DNA from: Alicyclobacillus fastidiosus
Lineage (GTDB): Bacteria > Bacillota > Bacilli > Alicyclobacillales > Alicyclobacillaceae
Assembly (NCBI RefSeq): GCF_026651875.1
Contig: NZ_CP104067.1
Coordinates: 5,322,501-5,386,500, forward strand
DNA length: 64,000 nucleotides
Reading direction: 5' to 3'
Shown here in pieces: positions 31,699 to 42,004 of the stretch (positions are counted from its first letter, which is position 1; every line of letters starts with the position of its first letter). The position numbers were made by a program, and so were the translations under genes. The notes below the pieces were generated by a model. The model did not search any database, was not told the origin of the DNA, and worked only from the letters and a program-made list of their open reading frames with translations.

Positions 31699-33151
31699 TC
31701 GTGGGACCTCCTACGTGGACAAGTTCGTGGTGCGGTTCGCGCAGGGTTTGATCAATGAGCGTGGTCGGGTAGTTCCGCGTGAAGCACGCATTGCAAAACG
31801 GCACCGTATCCCCCTGCTCAAAGCCGAACCCGGCCATCAGGTCGTCGACGGTGAGGAAGGAGAGACTGTCCGCCCCAATCACGTCACAGATCTCTTCCAC
31901 GCTGTGGTTCGAGGCGATGAGTTGGGCTTCCGTCGCGGTATCAATACCGTAGTGACAGGGACTGACGTACGGTGGACTGGAAATGCGCACGTGCACCTCC
32001 AGGGCACCGGCGGATCGGAGAAGGCGAACAATGCGCCGCGACGTAGTACCGCGGACGATAGAGTCGTCAATCAACACCACGCGTTTGCCTTCGACGATGG
32101 ACCGAACGGCGTTGAGCTTCAACCTGACGCCGGTGTCCCGCAATTCTTGCGAGGGCTGAATAAACGTGCGCGCGATGTACCTGTTCTTGATAAGTCCCGT
32201 TTCCAGTGGCAGACCGCTCGCTTCGGCGTACCCCGCAGCCGCCGAGACGCTCGAGTCCGGCACGCCAATCACGATATCTCCGTCGGCGGGATAGCGATCG
32301 GCGAGGATTTTTCCGAGGCGTTTGCGAACTGCGTGCACATTCCAGCCGTCGACATCGCTGTCCGGTCGAGCGAAGTACACGTGTTCAAACGTACACATCT
32401 TGCGTGCTCGACGAGTGGCGAATCGACTCGATTCCAGCCCGTGAGCGTCGATGCGGATGAGCTCGCCCGGTTCGACGTCCCGAATGAACTCGGCGCCAAT
32501 CGTGTCCAAGGCGCACGATTCCGAGGCCACGACGTACGCTTGCCCGAGCTGTCCGAGAACCATCGGCCGCAACCCCAGCGGGTCGCGCACGGCGACCAGT
32601 TCGTCGTTGCCGAGAATGACCACCGAGAACCCGCCCTGGATTTGTTGGGCAGCTGTGGCGACGGCCTCGGCGAGATCGTCCTCGCCAGCCTTCGCAATTA
32701 GGTGCGCGATGACCTCGGTGTCGGTCGTGGTTTGAAACAGGCTGCCTTCCTGTTCCAAGCGGATGCGCAACCATTTTGCATTGACGAGGTTCCCGTTGTG
32801 ACCAATCGCGATATTGCGCGCGTGCGTGCTCAAGGTGATCGGCTGTGCGTTCTGAAGCGTATTAGCACCCGCGGTGGAATAGCGGACGTGGCCGATGGCC
32901 GCATGTCCGACGAGCCCTTCCAACTCCCCGTGTTTGAATACGTCCGTGAGCAAACCCAAACCCTTGTGGCTGTACATCTTGATGCCGTCGGTCGTCGCGA
33001 TGCCTGCGGCCTCCTGCCCGCGGTGCTGTAGCGCTACCAGCCCGTAATACGTCAACGGCGCGGCCTGAGGGTGGCCGTAAATGCCAAAAACGCCGCACTC
33101 TTCCTGTGGTCTATCTGGTCGATCCTCTGTCTCTATTCGCATGCTGTCCAC
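31685..33151 (-). CDS. purF: Amidophosphoribosyltransferase
   Basis: First committed step: converts PRPP and glutamine to phosphoribosylamine. Its 488 residues begin with a short propeptide before Cys18 in EECGVFGIYG, which becomes the N-terminal nucleophile after processing. YYGLVALQHRGQEAAGI and the PRPP loop VVLIDDSIVRGTTS confirm the identity. The C-terminal cysteines fit the Bacillus-type [4Fe-4S] enzyme. The GTG start has GGAGG 8 bases upstream. Confidence 0.95.
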   Translation of the reverse strand: MDSMRIETEDRPDRPQEECGVFGIYGHPQAAPLTYYGLVALQHRGQEAAGIATTDGIKMYSHKGLGLLTDVFKHGELEGLVGHAAIGHVRYSTAGANTLQNAQPITLSTHARNIAIGHNGNLVNAKWLRIRLEQEGSLFQTTTDTEVIAHLIAKAGEDDLAEAVATAAQQIQGGFSVVILGNDELVAVRDPLGLRPMVLGQLGQAYVVASESCALDTIGAEFIRDVEPGELIRIDAHGLESSRFATRRARKMCTFEHVYFARPDSDVDGWNVHAVRKRLGKILADRYPADGDIVIGVPDSSVSAAAGYAEASGLPLETGLIKNRYIARTFIQPSQELRDTGVRLKLNAVRSIVEGKRVVLIDDSIVRGTTSRRIVRLLRSAGALEVHVRISSPPYVSPCHYGIDTATEAQLIASNHSVEEICDVIGADSLSFLTVDDLMAGFGFEQGDTVPFCNACFTRNYPTTLIDQTLREPHHELVHVGGPTNGSV

Positions 33152-33199
33152 GCAAAGGTCCTCCCCTTTGTCTCGCGTTCGTGCAGCCGTCTGGAGCCA

Positions 33200-35452
<2,253 letters not shown>

Positions 35453-36121
35453 GTCCGCCTGCCTCCTTCATGTAGCGGTGCATCGACAAAAACATCCGGC
35501 GTCCGTCCAAAGAATCCATCCACTCCGTGACTGCTCGTTCCGGGTGTGGCATCAGGCCAAGGACATTGCCCTTGTCGTTCAAAATCCCTGCGATATCGTG
35601 CAATGAGCCGTTGGGGTTGTGTGGATACGTGAACGCCACGCGATTGGACGACTCGAGGGCACTCACCAAATCGCCATCGGCCACATACCGGCCCTCGCCG
35701 TGCGCAATCGGCACGCGAATCCGCTCCCCGAGCTGATAGCCGGACGTAAATGGGCTCTGGTTATTGGCGACGACCAGCTCTGTCATCTCACATCGAAATT
35801 GCAGATTGTCGTTGCGAAGCAGTGCGCCGGGCAACAGGTGGGACTCTGTGAGCACCTGGAATCCATTGCAGATGCCAAGGACCAGTTTCCCGCGCTCCGC
35901 CTCCCGTTTCACGGCCTCGACCGCGGGTGAAAACCTCGCGATGGCGCCACTGCGCAAGTAATCTCCATATGAGAAGCCACCCGGTAAGACGATGGCGTCG
36001 TAACGCGACAAATCGCTTTGGTCGTGCCAGACGAGGTCGGCTTGATCGCCCGTGACGTCGCGGATGGCCGCGGCTGCGTCGCGATCGCAATTCGATCCCG
36101 GAAAGACAATCACAGCCCACT

Positions 36122-36385
36122 TCATGAGAGGGCAACCTCCTTCAAGGTGTAGGCGTACGTCTCCATAACTGGATTCGATAAGACGCGTTCACACATCTCC
36201 TCAACCCGCGTCTTCGCTTGCTGCTCGGACTCCCCTTGCACGGTCAAATGCATGTATTTGCCGACGCGCAATTCACTTGCCTCACTGTAACCGAGCGTGT
36301 GGAGAGCTTGTTCCACAGCGTGCCCCTGGGGATCAAATACAGATGGTTTGAGCCAGATGCGAACTTCCACTTCGTACGTCTTCAC
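36122..36385 (-). CDS. purS: Phosphoribosylformylglycinamidine synthase, PurS subunit
   Basis: Small subunit that bridges PurL and PurQ. The core reads VEVRIWLKPSVFDPQGHAVE and LHTLGYSEASELRVGKY, typical PurS. I choose the GTG at 36385, giving 87 residues, because AAAGGGG is 8 bases upstream; the first GTG, six codons earlier, overlaps that site. Confidence 0.92.
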   Translation of the reverse strand: MKTYEVEVRIWLKPSVFDPQGHAVEQALHTLGYSEASELRVGKYMHLTVQGESEQQAKTRVEEMCERVLSNPVMETYAYTLKEVALS

Positions 36386-36430
36386 GTTGACGACCCCTTT
36401 CACAATGTGCGTGCAGTATTCGGCAGCAAA

Positions 36431-37144
36431 TTAAGAGATGGCCGTGAGTCGAGCGAACACCTCTTGGTAGGCGTCCTCCACGTCCCCTAAATCCTGTCGG
36501 AATCTGTCCTTATCCAACTTTTTGCGCGTTTCGCTGTCCCAGAGGCGGCAGGTGTCCGGCGAAATTTCGTCGGCCAGGACGATAGCCCCGTCGCTCTGCT
36601 TGCCGAATTCGAGCTTAAAGTCCACCAAAATCAGCTGGCACGCTGCAAACTTCGCCTGCAGAAGCCGGTTGACGGTCAGCGCCTGTTCCCGAAGCGCCGC
36701 CAGCTCGGAACTTGTAGCAAGCCCTAAAACCAGCGCGTGGTCGTCGGTGATGAGCGGGTCCCCGAGCTCGTCGTTCTTCAAGTAGAACTCGACGATTGGA
36801 TGTGGCAGATCCACGCCCTCCATCACGCCAAGCCGCTTGGAAAAGGTGCCCGCGGCGATGTTGCGCACGACGACCTCGATGGGGACGATTTGCACCTTCT
36901 TGACGAGCGTCTCGCGCTCCGAGAGCTGCTCGACGAGGTGTGTGTTCACGCCGTTCGCCTCGAGGTAGGTAAACAATAGATTGCTCATCTGGTTGTTGAC
37001 TGCGCCTTTGCCGGCGATTTGTCCGCGCTTCACGCCATTGAATGCCGTGGCGTCATCCTTATAACTCACTTTCACGACTTCTGCGTCGTCCGTGGCGTAC
37101 ACTTTCTTTGCCTTTCCTTCATACAGCAGCGTGTCGACGGTCAT
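36431..37144 (-). CDS. purC: Phosphoribosylaminoimidazole-succinocarboxamide synthase
   Basis: SAICAR synthetase of 237 residues. It contains LLYEGKAKKVYATDD at the N terminus, VVRNIAAGTFSKRLG and LVDFKLEFGK, the standard SAICAR synthase blocks. The ATG has AAGGAG 9 bases upstream. It lies second in the operon after purB. Confidence 0.96.
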   Translation of the reverse strand: MTVDTLLYEGKAKKVYATDDAEVVKVSYKDDATAFNGVKRGQIAGKGAVNNQMSNLLFTYLEANGVNTHLVEQLSERETLVKKVQIVPIEVVVRNIAAGTFSKRLGVMEGVDLPHPIVEFYLKNDELGDPLITDDHALVLGLATSSELAALREQALTVNRLLQAKFAACQLILVDFKLEFGKQSDGAIVLADEISPDTCRLWDSETRKKLDKDRFRQDLGDVEDAYQEVFARLTAIS

Positions 37145-37196
37145 GGTTTATCGCTCCTTTTCATTGGGCAGCTACCTGTGACTTGTTCCGCAGCAA

Positions 37197-38489
37197 TTAC
37201 AGGCCGAGGCGCTCGAAGATGGTGTCGACGTGTTTCGTGTGCCAGCTCGGGTCGAAGCAGTCGTCTATCTCCGCGTCCGACAGGTACGACTTGACGGTCT
37301 CCGATTGCGACACGAGCTCCTTGAACGACGTGCCTTGCTCCCAAGCTTGCATCGCCAGTGGCTGCACCGTGTCATAGGCCAACTCGCGGGACAGGCCTTT
37401 GTCGATGAGCGAGGTGAGCACGCGTTGCGAAAAGACGAGCCCGTGCGTGCGGTCCATGTTGCGCCGCATGTTTTCCGGGTACACGTGAAGGTCTTTCAAA
37501 ATGCGATTCATCCGGTTCAACAGGTAATCGACGAGGATGGTGGCATCCGGCAAGATGACGCGCTCGACCGACGAGTGACTGATGTCCCGTTCGTGCCACA
37601 GCACGACGTCCTCGAGCGCCGGGACGACATACCCGCGCAGGATGCGCGCGAGACCGGAAATCTGTTCACAGGACACTGGGTTGCGCTTGTGCGGCATCGC
37701 CGACGAGCCCTTTTGGCCCTTGTAGAACGGTTCCTCGAGCTCGCGAACTTCCGATTTCTGCAGGCTGCGGATCTCCGTTGCGATTTTGTCGAGCGTCGTG
37801 CCGATAAGTGACAGAGTGAACATGAACTCCGCATGTCGATCCCGCTGCAGCGTCTGCGTACTGATTGGCGCTGGCTTCAGGCCGAGGCGTTCGCAGACGA
37901 GCGCCTCGATGCGCGGGTCGACATTCGCGTAGGTTCCGACTGCACCAGAGATCTTGCCGTACCGGATGCGCTCACAAGCTGCATCAAACCGCTCGAGGTC
38001 ACGCGTGAGTTCCGCGTACCAGAGGGCCACCTTCAGCCCAAACGTCGTAGGCTCAGCGTGTACGCCGTGCGTACGCCCCATCATCACCGTGTCCTTGTGC
38101 GCCTTGGCGAGCGACTTGAGCGTGCCGAGCATCGTCTCGATGTCGCCTCTAATCAGTGCGATGGGCTCCAACATCTGCGCACAAAGCGCGGTATCGACGA
38201 CGTCCGTCGACGTCAACCCGTAGTGAACCCACTTTTTCTCTTCACCGAGTGACTCGGAAACGGCGCGGGTGAAGGCGACGACGTCATGGCGCGTCTCCTG
38301 CTCGATTTCGAGCACCCGGTCGACGTCGAACTTGGCATTCTGACGAATTTTCTTGGCGTCCTCACTCGGGATGACGCCCAGCTCAGCCCAGGCCTCCACC
38401 GCCAGAATTTCAACTTCGAGCCACCATTTCATACGGGCTTCGAGCGTCCATAAACGTGCCATCTCAGGTCGACTGTAGCGATCGATCAA
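37197..38489 (-). CDS. purB: Adenylosuccinate lyase
   Basis: A 430-residue fumarase-superfamily enzyme acting at the SAICAR and adenylosuccinate steps. It has MIDRYSRPEMARLW at the N terminus and the superfamily signature GSSAMPHKRNP. The TTG start has GAGGGGG 7 bases upstream. It is the first gene of the operon, downstream of paired PurR boxes. purE and purK are not in this window. Confidence 0.95.
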   Translation of the reverse strand: MIDRYSRPEMARLWTLEARMKWWLEVEILAVEAWAELGVIPSEDAKKIRQNAKFDVDRVLEIEQETRHDVVAFTRAVSESLGEEKKWVHYGLTSTDVVDTALCAQMLEPIALIRGDIETMLGTLKSLAKAHKDTVMMGRTHGVHAEPTTFGLKVALWYAELTRDLERFDAACERIRYGKISGAVGTYANVDPRIEALVCERLGLKPAPISTQTLQRDRHAEFMFTLSLIGTTLDKIATEIRSLQKSEVRELEEPFYKGQKGSSAMPHKRNPVSCEQISGLARILRGYVVPALEDVVLWHERDISHSSVERVILPDATILVDYLLNRMNRILKDLHVYPENMRRNMDRTHGLVFSQRVLTSLIDKGLSRELAYDTVQPLAMQAWEQGTSFKELVSQSETVKSYLSDAEIDDCFDPSWHTKHVDTIFERLGL

Positions 38490-38542
38490 GGTTGGTCCCC
38501 CTCTTCATTTCTTCCCTCTTATCGTAACACGAACGAGCTCCG

Positions 38543-38586
38543 ACCCGAACATTAAAATAAATCCAAGTAAAATTGTTCGGGTTTTT
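38543..38586 (-). promoter_or_regulatory. Paired PurR boxes upstream of purB
   Basis: ACCCGAACATTA on the plus strand (38543-38554) and AAAAACCCGAACAA on the minus strand (38586-38573) match the PurBox core CCGAAC. They are inverted, with 24 bases between the CGAAC cores, the spacing of the B. subtilis PurR operators. The intervening AT-rich DNA would hold the promoter. Confidence 0.75.
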
Positions 38587-38600
38587 GCCCGGTTCGAGCG

Positions 38601-38644
38601 AAAAAGAATCGGCGCCCTGCGATGTGGCACGCAAAACGCCGATT
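38601..38644 (-). terminator. Terminator of guaA-pbuG
   Basis: AATCGGCG / CGCCGATT stem with further internal pairing, followed on the minus strand by CTTTTT, right after the permease stop codon. Confidence 0.82.
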
Positions 38645-38655
38645 TTCCGCCATCC

Positions 38656-40068
38656 TCAACTGACGTAGAAAACGTACCGCCAGATGGCGAGGATGACGAT
38701 GATGTACATGAGCCAGTGAATCTTGACGTGTTCGCGACGGAAGATCAATTGGATCAAGTTGATGATGACAAACGCGGCAAACCCGACCGCGATACCGTTG
38801 CTGATGCTGTAGGTGAGCGGCATCGCAATGATGGTCAAGAAGGCCGGCAACGCAATGCCGATGCTGTCCCATTCGATGTTGCGCACGGCGCTCATCATCA
38901 GCACGCCGACGATGATCAGCGCAGGTGCAGTCGCCTGATCTGGAATCACGAGCGCGAGTGGCGCGAGAATCAACGCAATCCAGAAGAGGATACCCGTAGT
39001 CACTGCGGTCAACCCTGTGCGACCACCAGCTGCCACGCCAGAACCGCTCTCGACGAACGCGGTGATGGTACTCGTACCCAGCAGTGCACCGATACTGACG
39101 CCGAACGCGTCCACGAGCATCGCCCGCCCTAGGCGTTTGTGTCCCGTGTCACCCTCGAGCAGACCGGCTTTGCTCGCCGTACCGACGAGCGTTCCAAAGG
39201 TGTCGAACATCTCGACAAAGGTGAACGTGAACAGAGCGCTCACCAGACCGTAGTGCCAAATGCCCGTCAGGCTCAAGGAACCCACTTCGAGATGGCTGAA
39301 GTTCGGCAACCAAGAACCGTGCAGACCAGACAAGCTGGTCACGCCCATGGGAATGCCGATGATGGTGGTGACGATGATGCCGATGATCATCGCACCAGGA
39401 ATGCGCAGTGCCATCAACACGCCGATCAGCAACACGCCAATGAGGGTCAGGTCAGTTTCCGGGCTGTGCAGCGAGCCGAGGTTGGGCTGCCAGCTGAAGT
39501 TGTCGATGATGCCGCCCGGCTTGTAGGTGGTCGACGTGGCGCCAGTGAACGACATGGAGATGAGATCTCCATCTTTGAACCCGATCATCGTGATGAACAA
39601 GCCAATGCCCACGGTAATGGCGGCCTTCAAAGAGTCCGGCACCGCGACGACGAGCAATTGGCGAATTCGTGTGATAGTTAGAATGATAAAGACGATACCT
39701 GAGATGAATACGGCACCCAGTGCATCCTGCCAAGGCATGTGTCCAGGACCGTGGCCGTTTTGTGCGGCAATGACCGCAAAATAGGCGTTTAGGCCCATGC
39801 CCGGCGCCAAGGCGATAGGATAATTGACGAACAGACCCATCAAGAGCGTGACCAGTCCAGCACCGACGCACGTCGCAAAGAAGACGGCCTTCTCATCCAT
39901 ACCGGTCCCCGCCAAGATGCTTGGGTTCAAAAAGATGATGTACGCCATCGCCATGAACGTCGTGATGCCCGCCACGATTTCACGACCGACGGTCGTATTG
40001 TTCGCCCGAAGGCGGAATAAACGCCCCAAAACCCCATGTTCTTGAATTTGATCTGTATTTATAGACAA
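38656..40068 (-). CDS. pbuG: AzgA-type hypoxanthine/guanine permease
   Basis: A 470-residue inner-membrane protein of the AzgA branch of NCS2. It has GITTFMAMAYIIFLNPSIL, PIALAPGMGLNAYFA and a second-half FVEMFDTFGTLVG block, all typical of PbuG/PbuO. The start is a TTG with GGAGG 7 bases upstream. It follows guaA by about 30 bases and so falls under the guanine riboswitch, which fits uptake of guanine/hypoxanthine. Confidence 0.88.
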   Translation of the reverse strand: MSINTDQIQEHGVLGRLFRLRANNTTVGREIVAGITTFMAMAYIIFLNPSILAGTGMDEKAVFFATCVGAGLVTLLMGLFVNYPIALAPGMGLNAYFAVIAAQNGHGPGHMPWQDALGAVFISGIVFIILTITRIRQLLVVAVPDSLKAAITVGIGLFITMIGFKDGDLISMSFTGATSTTYKPGGIIDNFSWQPNLGSLHSPETDLTLIGVLLIGVLMALRIPGAMIIGIIVTTIIGIPMGVTSLSGLHGSWLPNFSHLEVGSLSLTGIWHYGLVSALFTFTFVEMFDTFGTLVGTASKAGLLEGDTGHKRLGRAMLVDAFGVSIGALLGTSTITAFVESGSGVAAGGRTGLTAVTTGILFWIALILAPLALVIPDQATAPALIIVGVLMMSAVRNIEWDSIGIALPAFLTIIAMPLTYSISNGIAVGFAAFVIINLIQLIFRREHVKIHWLMYIIVILAIWRYVFYVS

Positions 40069-40096
40069 GAAACCGCCTCCTCATCGAATCCGAAGC

Positions 40097-41635
40097 TTAC
40101 TCCCACTCAATCGTAGCAGGCGGCTTCGAGGTCACGTCGTAGACCACACGGTTTATCCCATCTACTTCGTTGACGATGCGAGTGGAGATACGTGCGAGTA
40201 CATCCCAGGGAATATGTGCAAAATCCGCCGTCATGCCCTCCTGCGACACGACCGCACGAATGGCAAGCGTAAACGCATAGGTCCGCTCGTCGCCCATCAC
40301 GCCGACCGTTTGGTTACTCGTCAACACGGTAAAGTATTGCCAAATTTCCCGGTCAAGTTCCGCTTTCGCGATCTCTTCGCGCAAAATGGCGTCGGATTCG
40401 CGGACGATGGCGAGCTTATCCTCCGAAATTTCCCCCATGACGCGAATGGCCAGGCCAGGTCCCGGGAACGGTTGACGCCAAACCAGGTCACTAGGCAGCC
40501 CCAATTCTTCGCCGAGCCGTCGCACTTCATCCTTAAACAGTTCCTTGAGCGGCTCGATGATCTCAAACTGCACGTCCTCTGGGAGCCCGCCGACGTTGTG
40601 GTGCGACTTGATGGTCGCAGCGGTCTTCGTCCCGCTCTCCACGATGTCCGTGTACAGCGTCCCTTGCACGAGATACTCGAACGGCCCTAACCGCTCAGAT
40701 TCAGCTTCGAACACGCGAATGAACTCTTCGCCGATGATCTTGCGCTTGCGCTCCGGATCTGAGACGCCCGCGAGCTTTCCGAGGAATCGATCCGACGCGT
40801 CCACACGCACCACGTCGATACCGAGTTGTCCTCCGAGGTTTTCCATCACGCCGTCTGACTCGCCTTTGCGAAGCAGGCCGTGATCGACAAACACCGCGGT
40901 CAACTGATGCCCAATCGCCCGGTGCACGAGGGCAGCTGCGACGGACGAATCAACCCCTCCGGACAGTGCGCACAACACGCGTTTGTCGCCGACCTTCTGG
41001 CGAATGTTCACCACGGATTCCTCGATGAGATTCTGCATCGTCCAATCCGCCTGGCAACCGCACACGTCGAATACGAACTGCCTGAGCTGGTCCATTCCAT
41101 ACGCGCTGTGGTGCACTTCGGGATGGTACTGAACGGCGAATACGCCCTTGTCCGGCGCGCTCATAGCGGAAACAGTACCGGTCGTCGTGCGGGCGTCCAA
41201 CTGGAAACCCTCCGGTACGTGTGTGACGACGTCGCTGTGACTCATCCACACAGGCTGCTCTGATGGCTGTCCAGCGAACAACTTACAAGCGCCCGGTTGG
41301 ACTTCCAGGTCGGCTCGTCCGTACTCGCGAACGGCCCCGCGCGCGACGTCCGCATTGAACGTGCGGGCGATGAGCTGCATGCCGTAACAGATGCCGAGAA
41401 TGGGGACGCCGAGGTTGAACACGGCCGGATCGACCATGGGTGCACCTTCTTCAAACACGCTCTTCGGACCACCGGAAAAGATGATTCCCTTCAGGCGTTT
41501 TTGGCGAAGATCGCTTGCCAATACGTCGTGCGGGAGGAGTTCAGAGTACACATTCAGTTCGCGGATCCTTCGCGCGATGAGCTGATTGTATTGCCCTCCA
41601 AAGTCCAGGACGACGACGACTTCATGGTCTGACAT
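40097..41635 (-). CDS. guaA: GMP synthase (glutamine-hydrolysing)
   Basis: Converts XMP to GMP. The 512-residue enzyme has an N-terminal class I amidotransferase domain with the nucleophile in ILGICYGMQL and a catalytic His in VQYHPEVHHS. The PP-loop ATP-pyrophosphatase domain has ALSGGVDSSVAA, and the C-terminal dimerisation domain ends VVYDVTSKPPATIEWE. The ATG at 41635 has GGAAGTG upstream; the longer open frame runs through the riboswitch leader. It is the first gene of the riboswitch-controlled operon. Confidence 0.96.
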   Translation of the reverse strand: MSDHEVVVVLDFGGQYNQLIARRIRELNVYSELLPHDVLASDLRQKRLKGIIFSGGPKSVFEEGAPMVDPAVFNLGVPILGICYGMQLIARTFNADVARGAVREYGRADLEVQPGACKLFAGQPSEQPVWMSHSDVVTHVPEGFQLDARTTTGTVSAMSAPDKGVFAVQYHPEVHHSAYGMDQLRQFVFDVCGCQADWTMQNLIEESVVNIRQKVGDKRVLCALSGGVDSSVAAALVHRAIGHQLTAVFVDHGLLRKGESDGVMENLGGQLGIDVVRVDASDRFLGKLAGVSDPERKRKIIGEEFIRVFEAESERLGPFEYLVQGTLYTDIVESGTKTAATIKSHHNVGGLPEDVQFEIIEPLKELFKDEVRRLGEELGLPSDLVWRQPFPGPGLAIRVMGEISEDKLAIVRESDAILREEIAKAELDREIWQYFTVLTSNQTVGVMGDERTYAFTLAIRAVVSQEGMTADFAHIPWDVLARISTRIVNEVDGINRVVYDVTSKPPATIEWE

Positions 41636-41716
41636 AGTTGCACTTCCCTTTCTATTTGGAAGCCGAAACGAAGCGCCTCCGACTCCCTTGAGGTTGGTTG
41701 TAAGGTTCAACTGCAC

Positions 41717-41806
41717 AAAAAAGGCCGCCTTCGCGCTCTGCCCCATTAGGGTTCCCCAAACATAGGTTTCCCTAGCAATGGAAAAACAGATACGAAGGTC
41801 GGCCTT
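41717..41806 (-). terminator. Riboswitch expression-platform terminator
   Basis: The minus-strand arm AAGGCCGACCTTCG (41806-41793) pairs with CGAAGGCGGCCTT (41733-41721), one base bulged, and is followed by a T run. The apical region holds a second small stem (TAGGG/CCCTA). The 5' arm overlaps the antiterminator segment. Confidence 0.85.
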
Positions 41807-41885
41807 TGACAAGAAGCGAGCGCGGGCAGCAGAAAATAAAGAAGCTACCGAGCGCAGGACGCAGCTTGGCACAATCGAAAAGAAA

Positions 41886-41958
41886 CCGACCTCGTAGTCA
41901 GGCAATTTGCGGTCGCCCGGTAGAGACTGCTAGGCCATATCCCCAGCATTATACGAGT
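41886..41958 (-). ncRNA. Guanine riboswitch aptamer upstream of guaA
   Basis: The minus strand reads CTCGTATAAT, GGATATGGCCT, TCTCTACCGGGC and CTGACTACGAG in the order of the xpt guanine aptamer. P1 is CTCGTA/TACGAG. The specificity base is C (GACTACG, not GATTACG), so guanine/hypoxanthine rather than adenine is the ligand. The 3' strand of P1 plus GGTCGG (41896-41886) can pair with CCGACCTTCGTA (41802-41791) as antiterminator. Ligand binding would thus favour termination and switch guaA-pbuG off. Confidence 0.92.
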
Positions 41959-41975
41959 CTCCAATTACGCCACTC

Positions 41976-42004
41976 ATTCTACCGAGTCGGGTCTATGTCG
42001 TCAA
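41976..42004 (-). promoter_or_regulatory. Sigma-A promoter of guaA-pbuG
   Basis: TTGACG (42004-41999) and TAGAAT (41981-41976) with 17 bases spacing lie just upstream of the aptamer. The TAG of the -10 box is the stop codon of the transglutaminase gene, so the promoter sits in the end of that gene. Confidence 0.8.
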
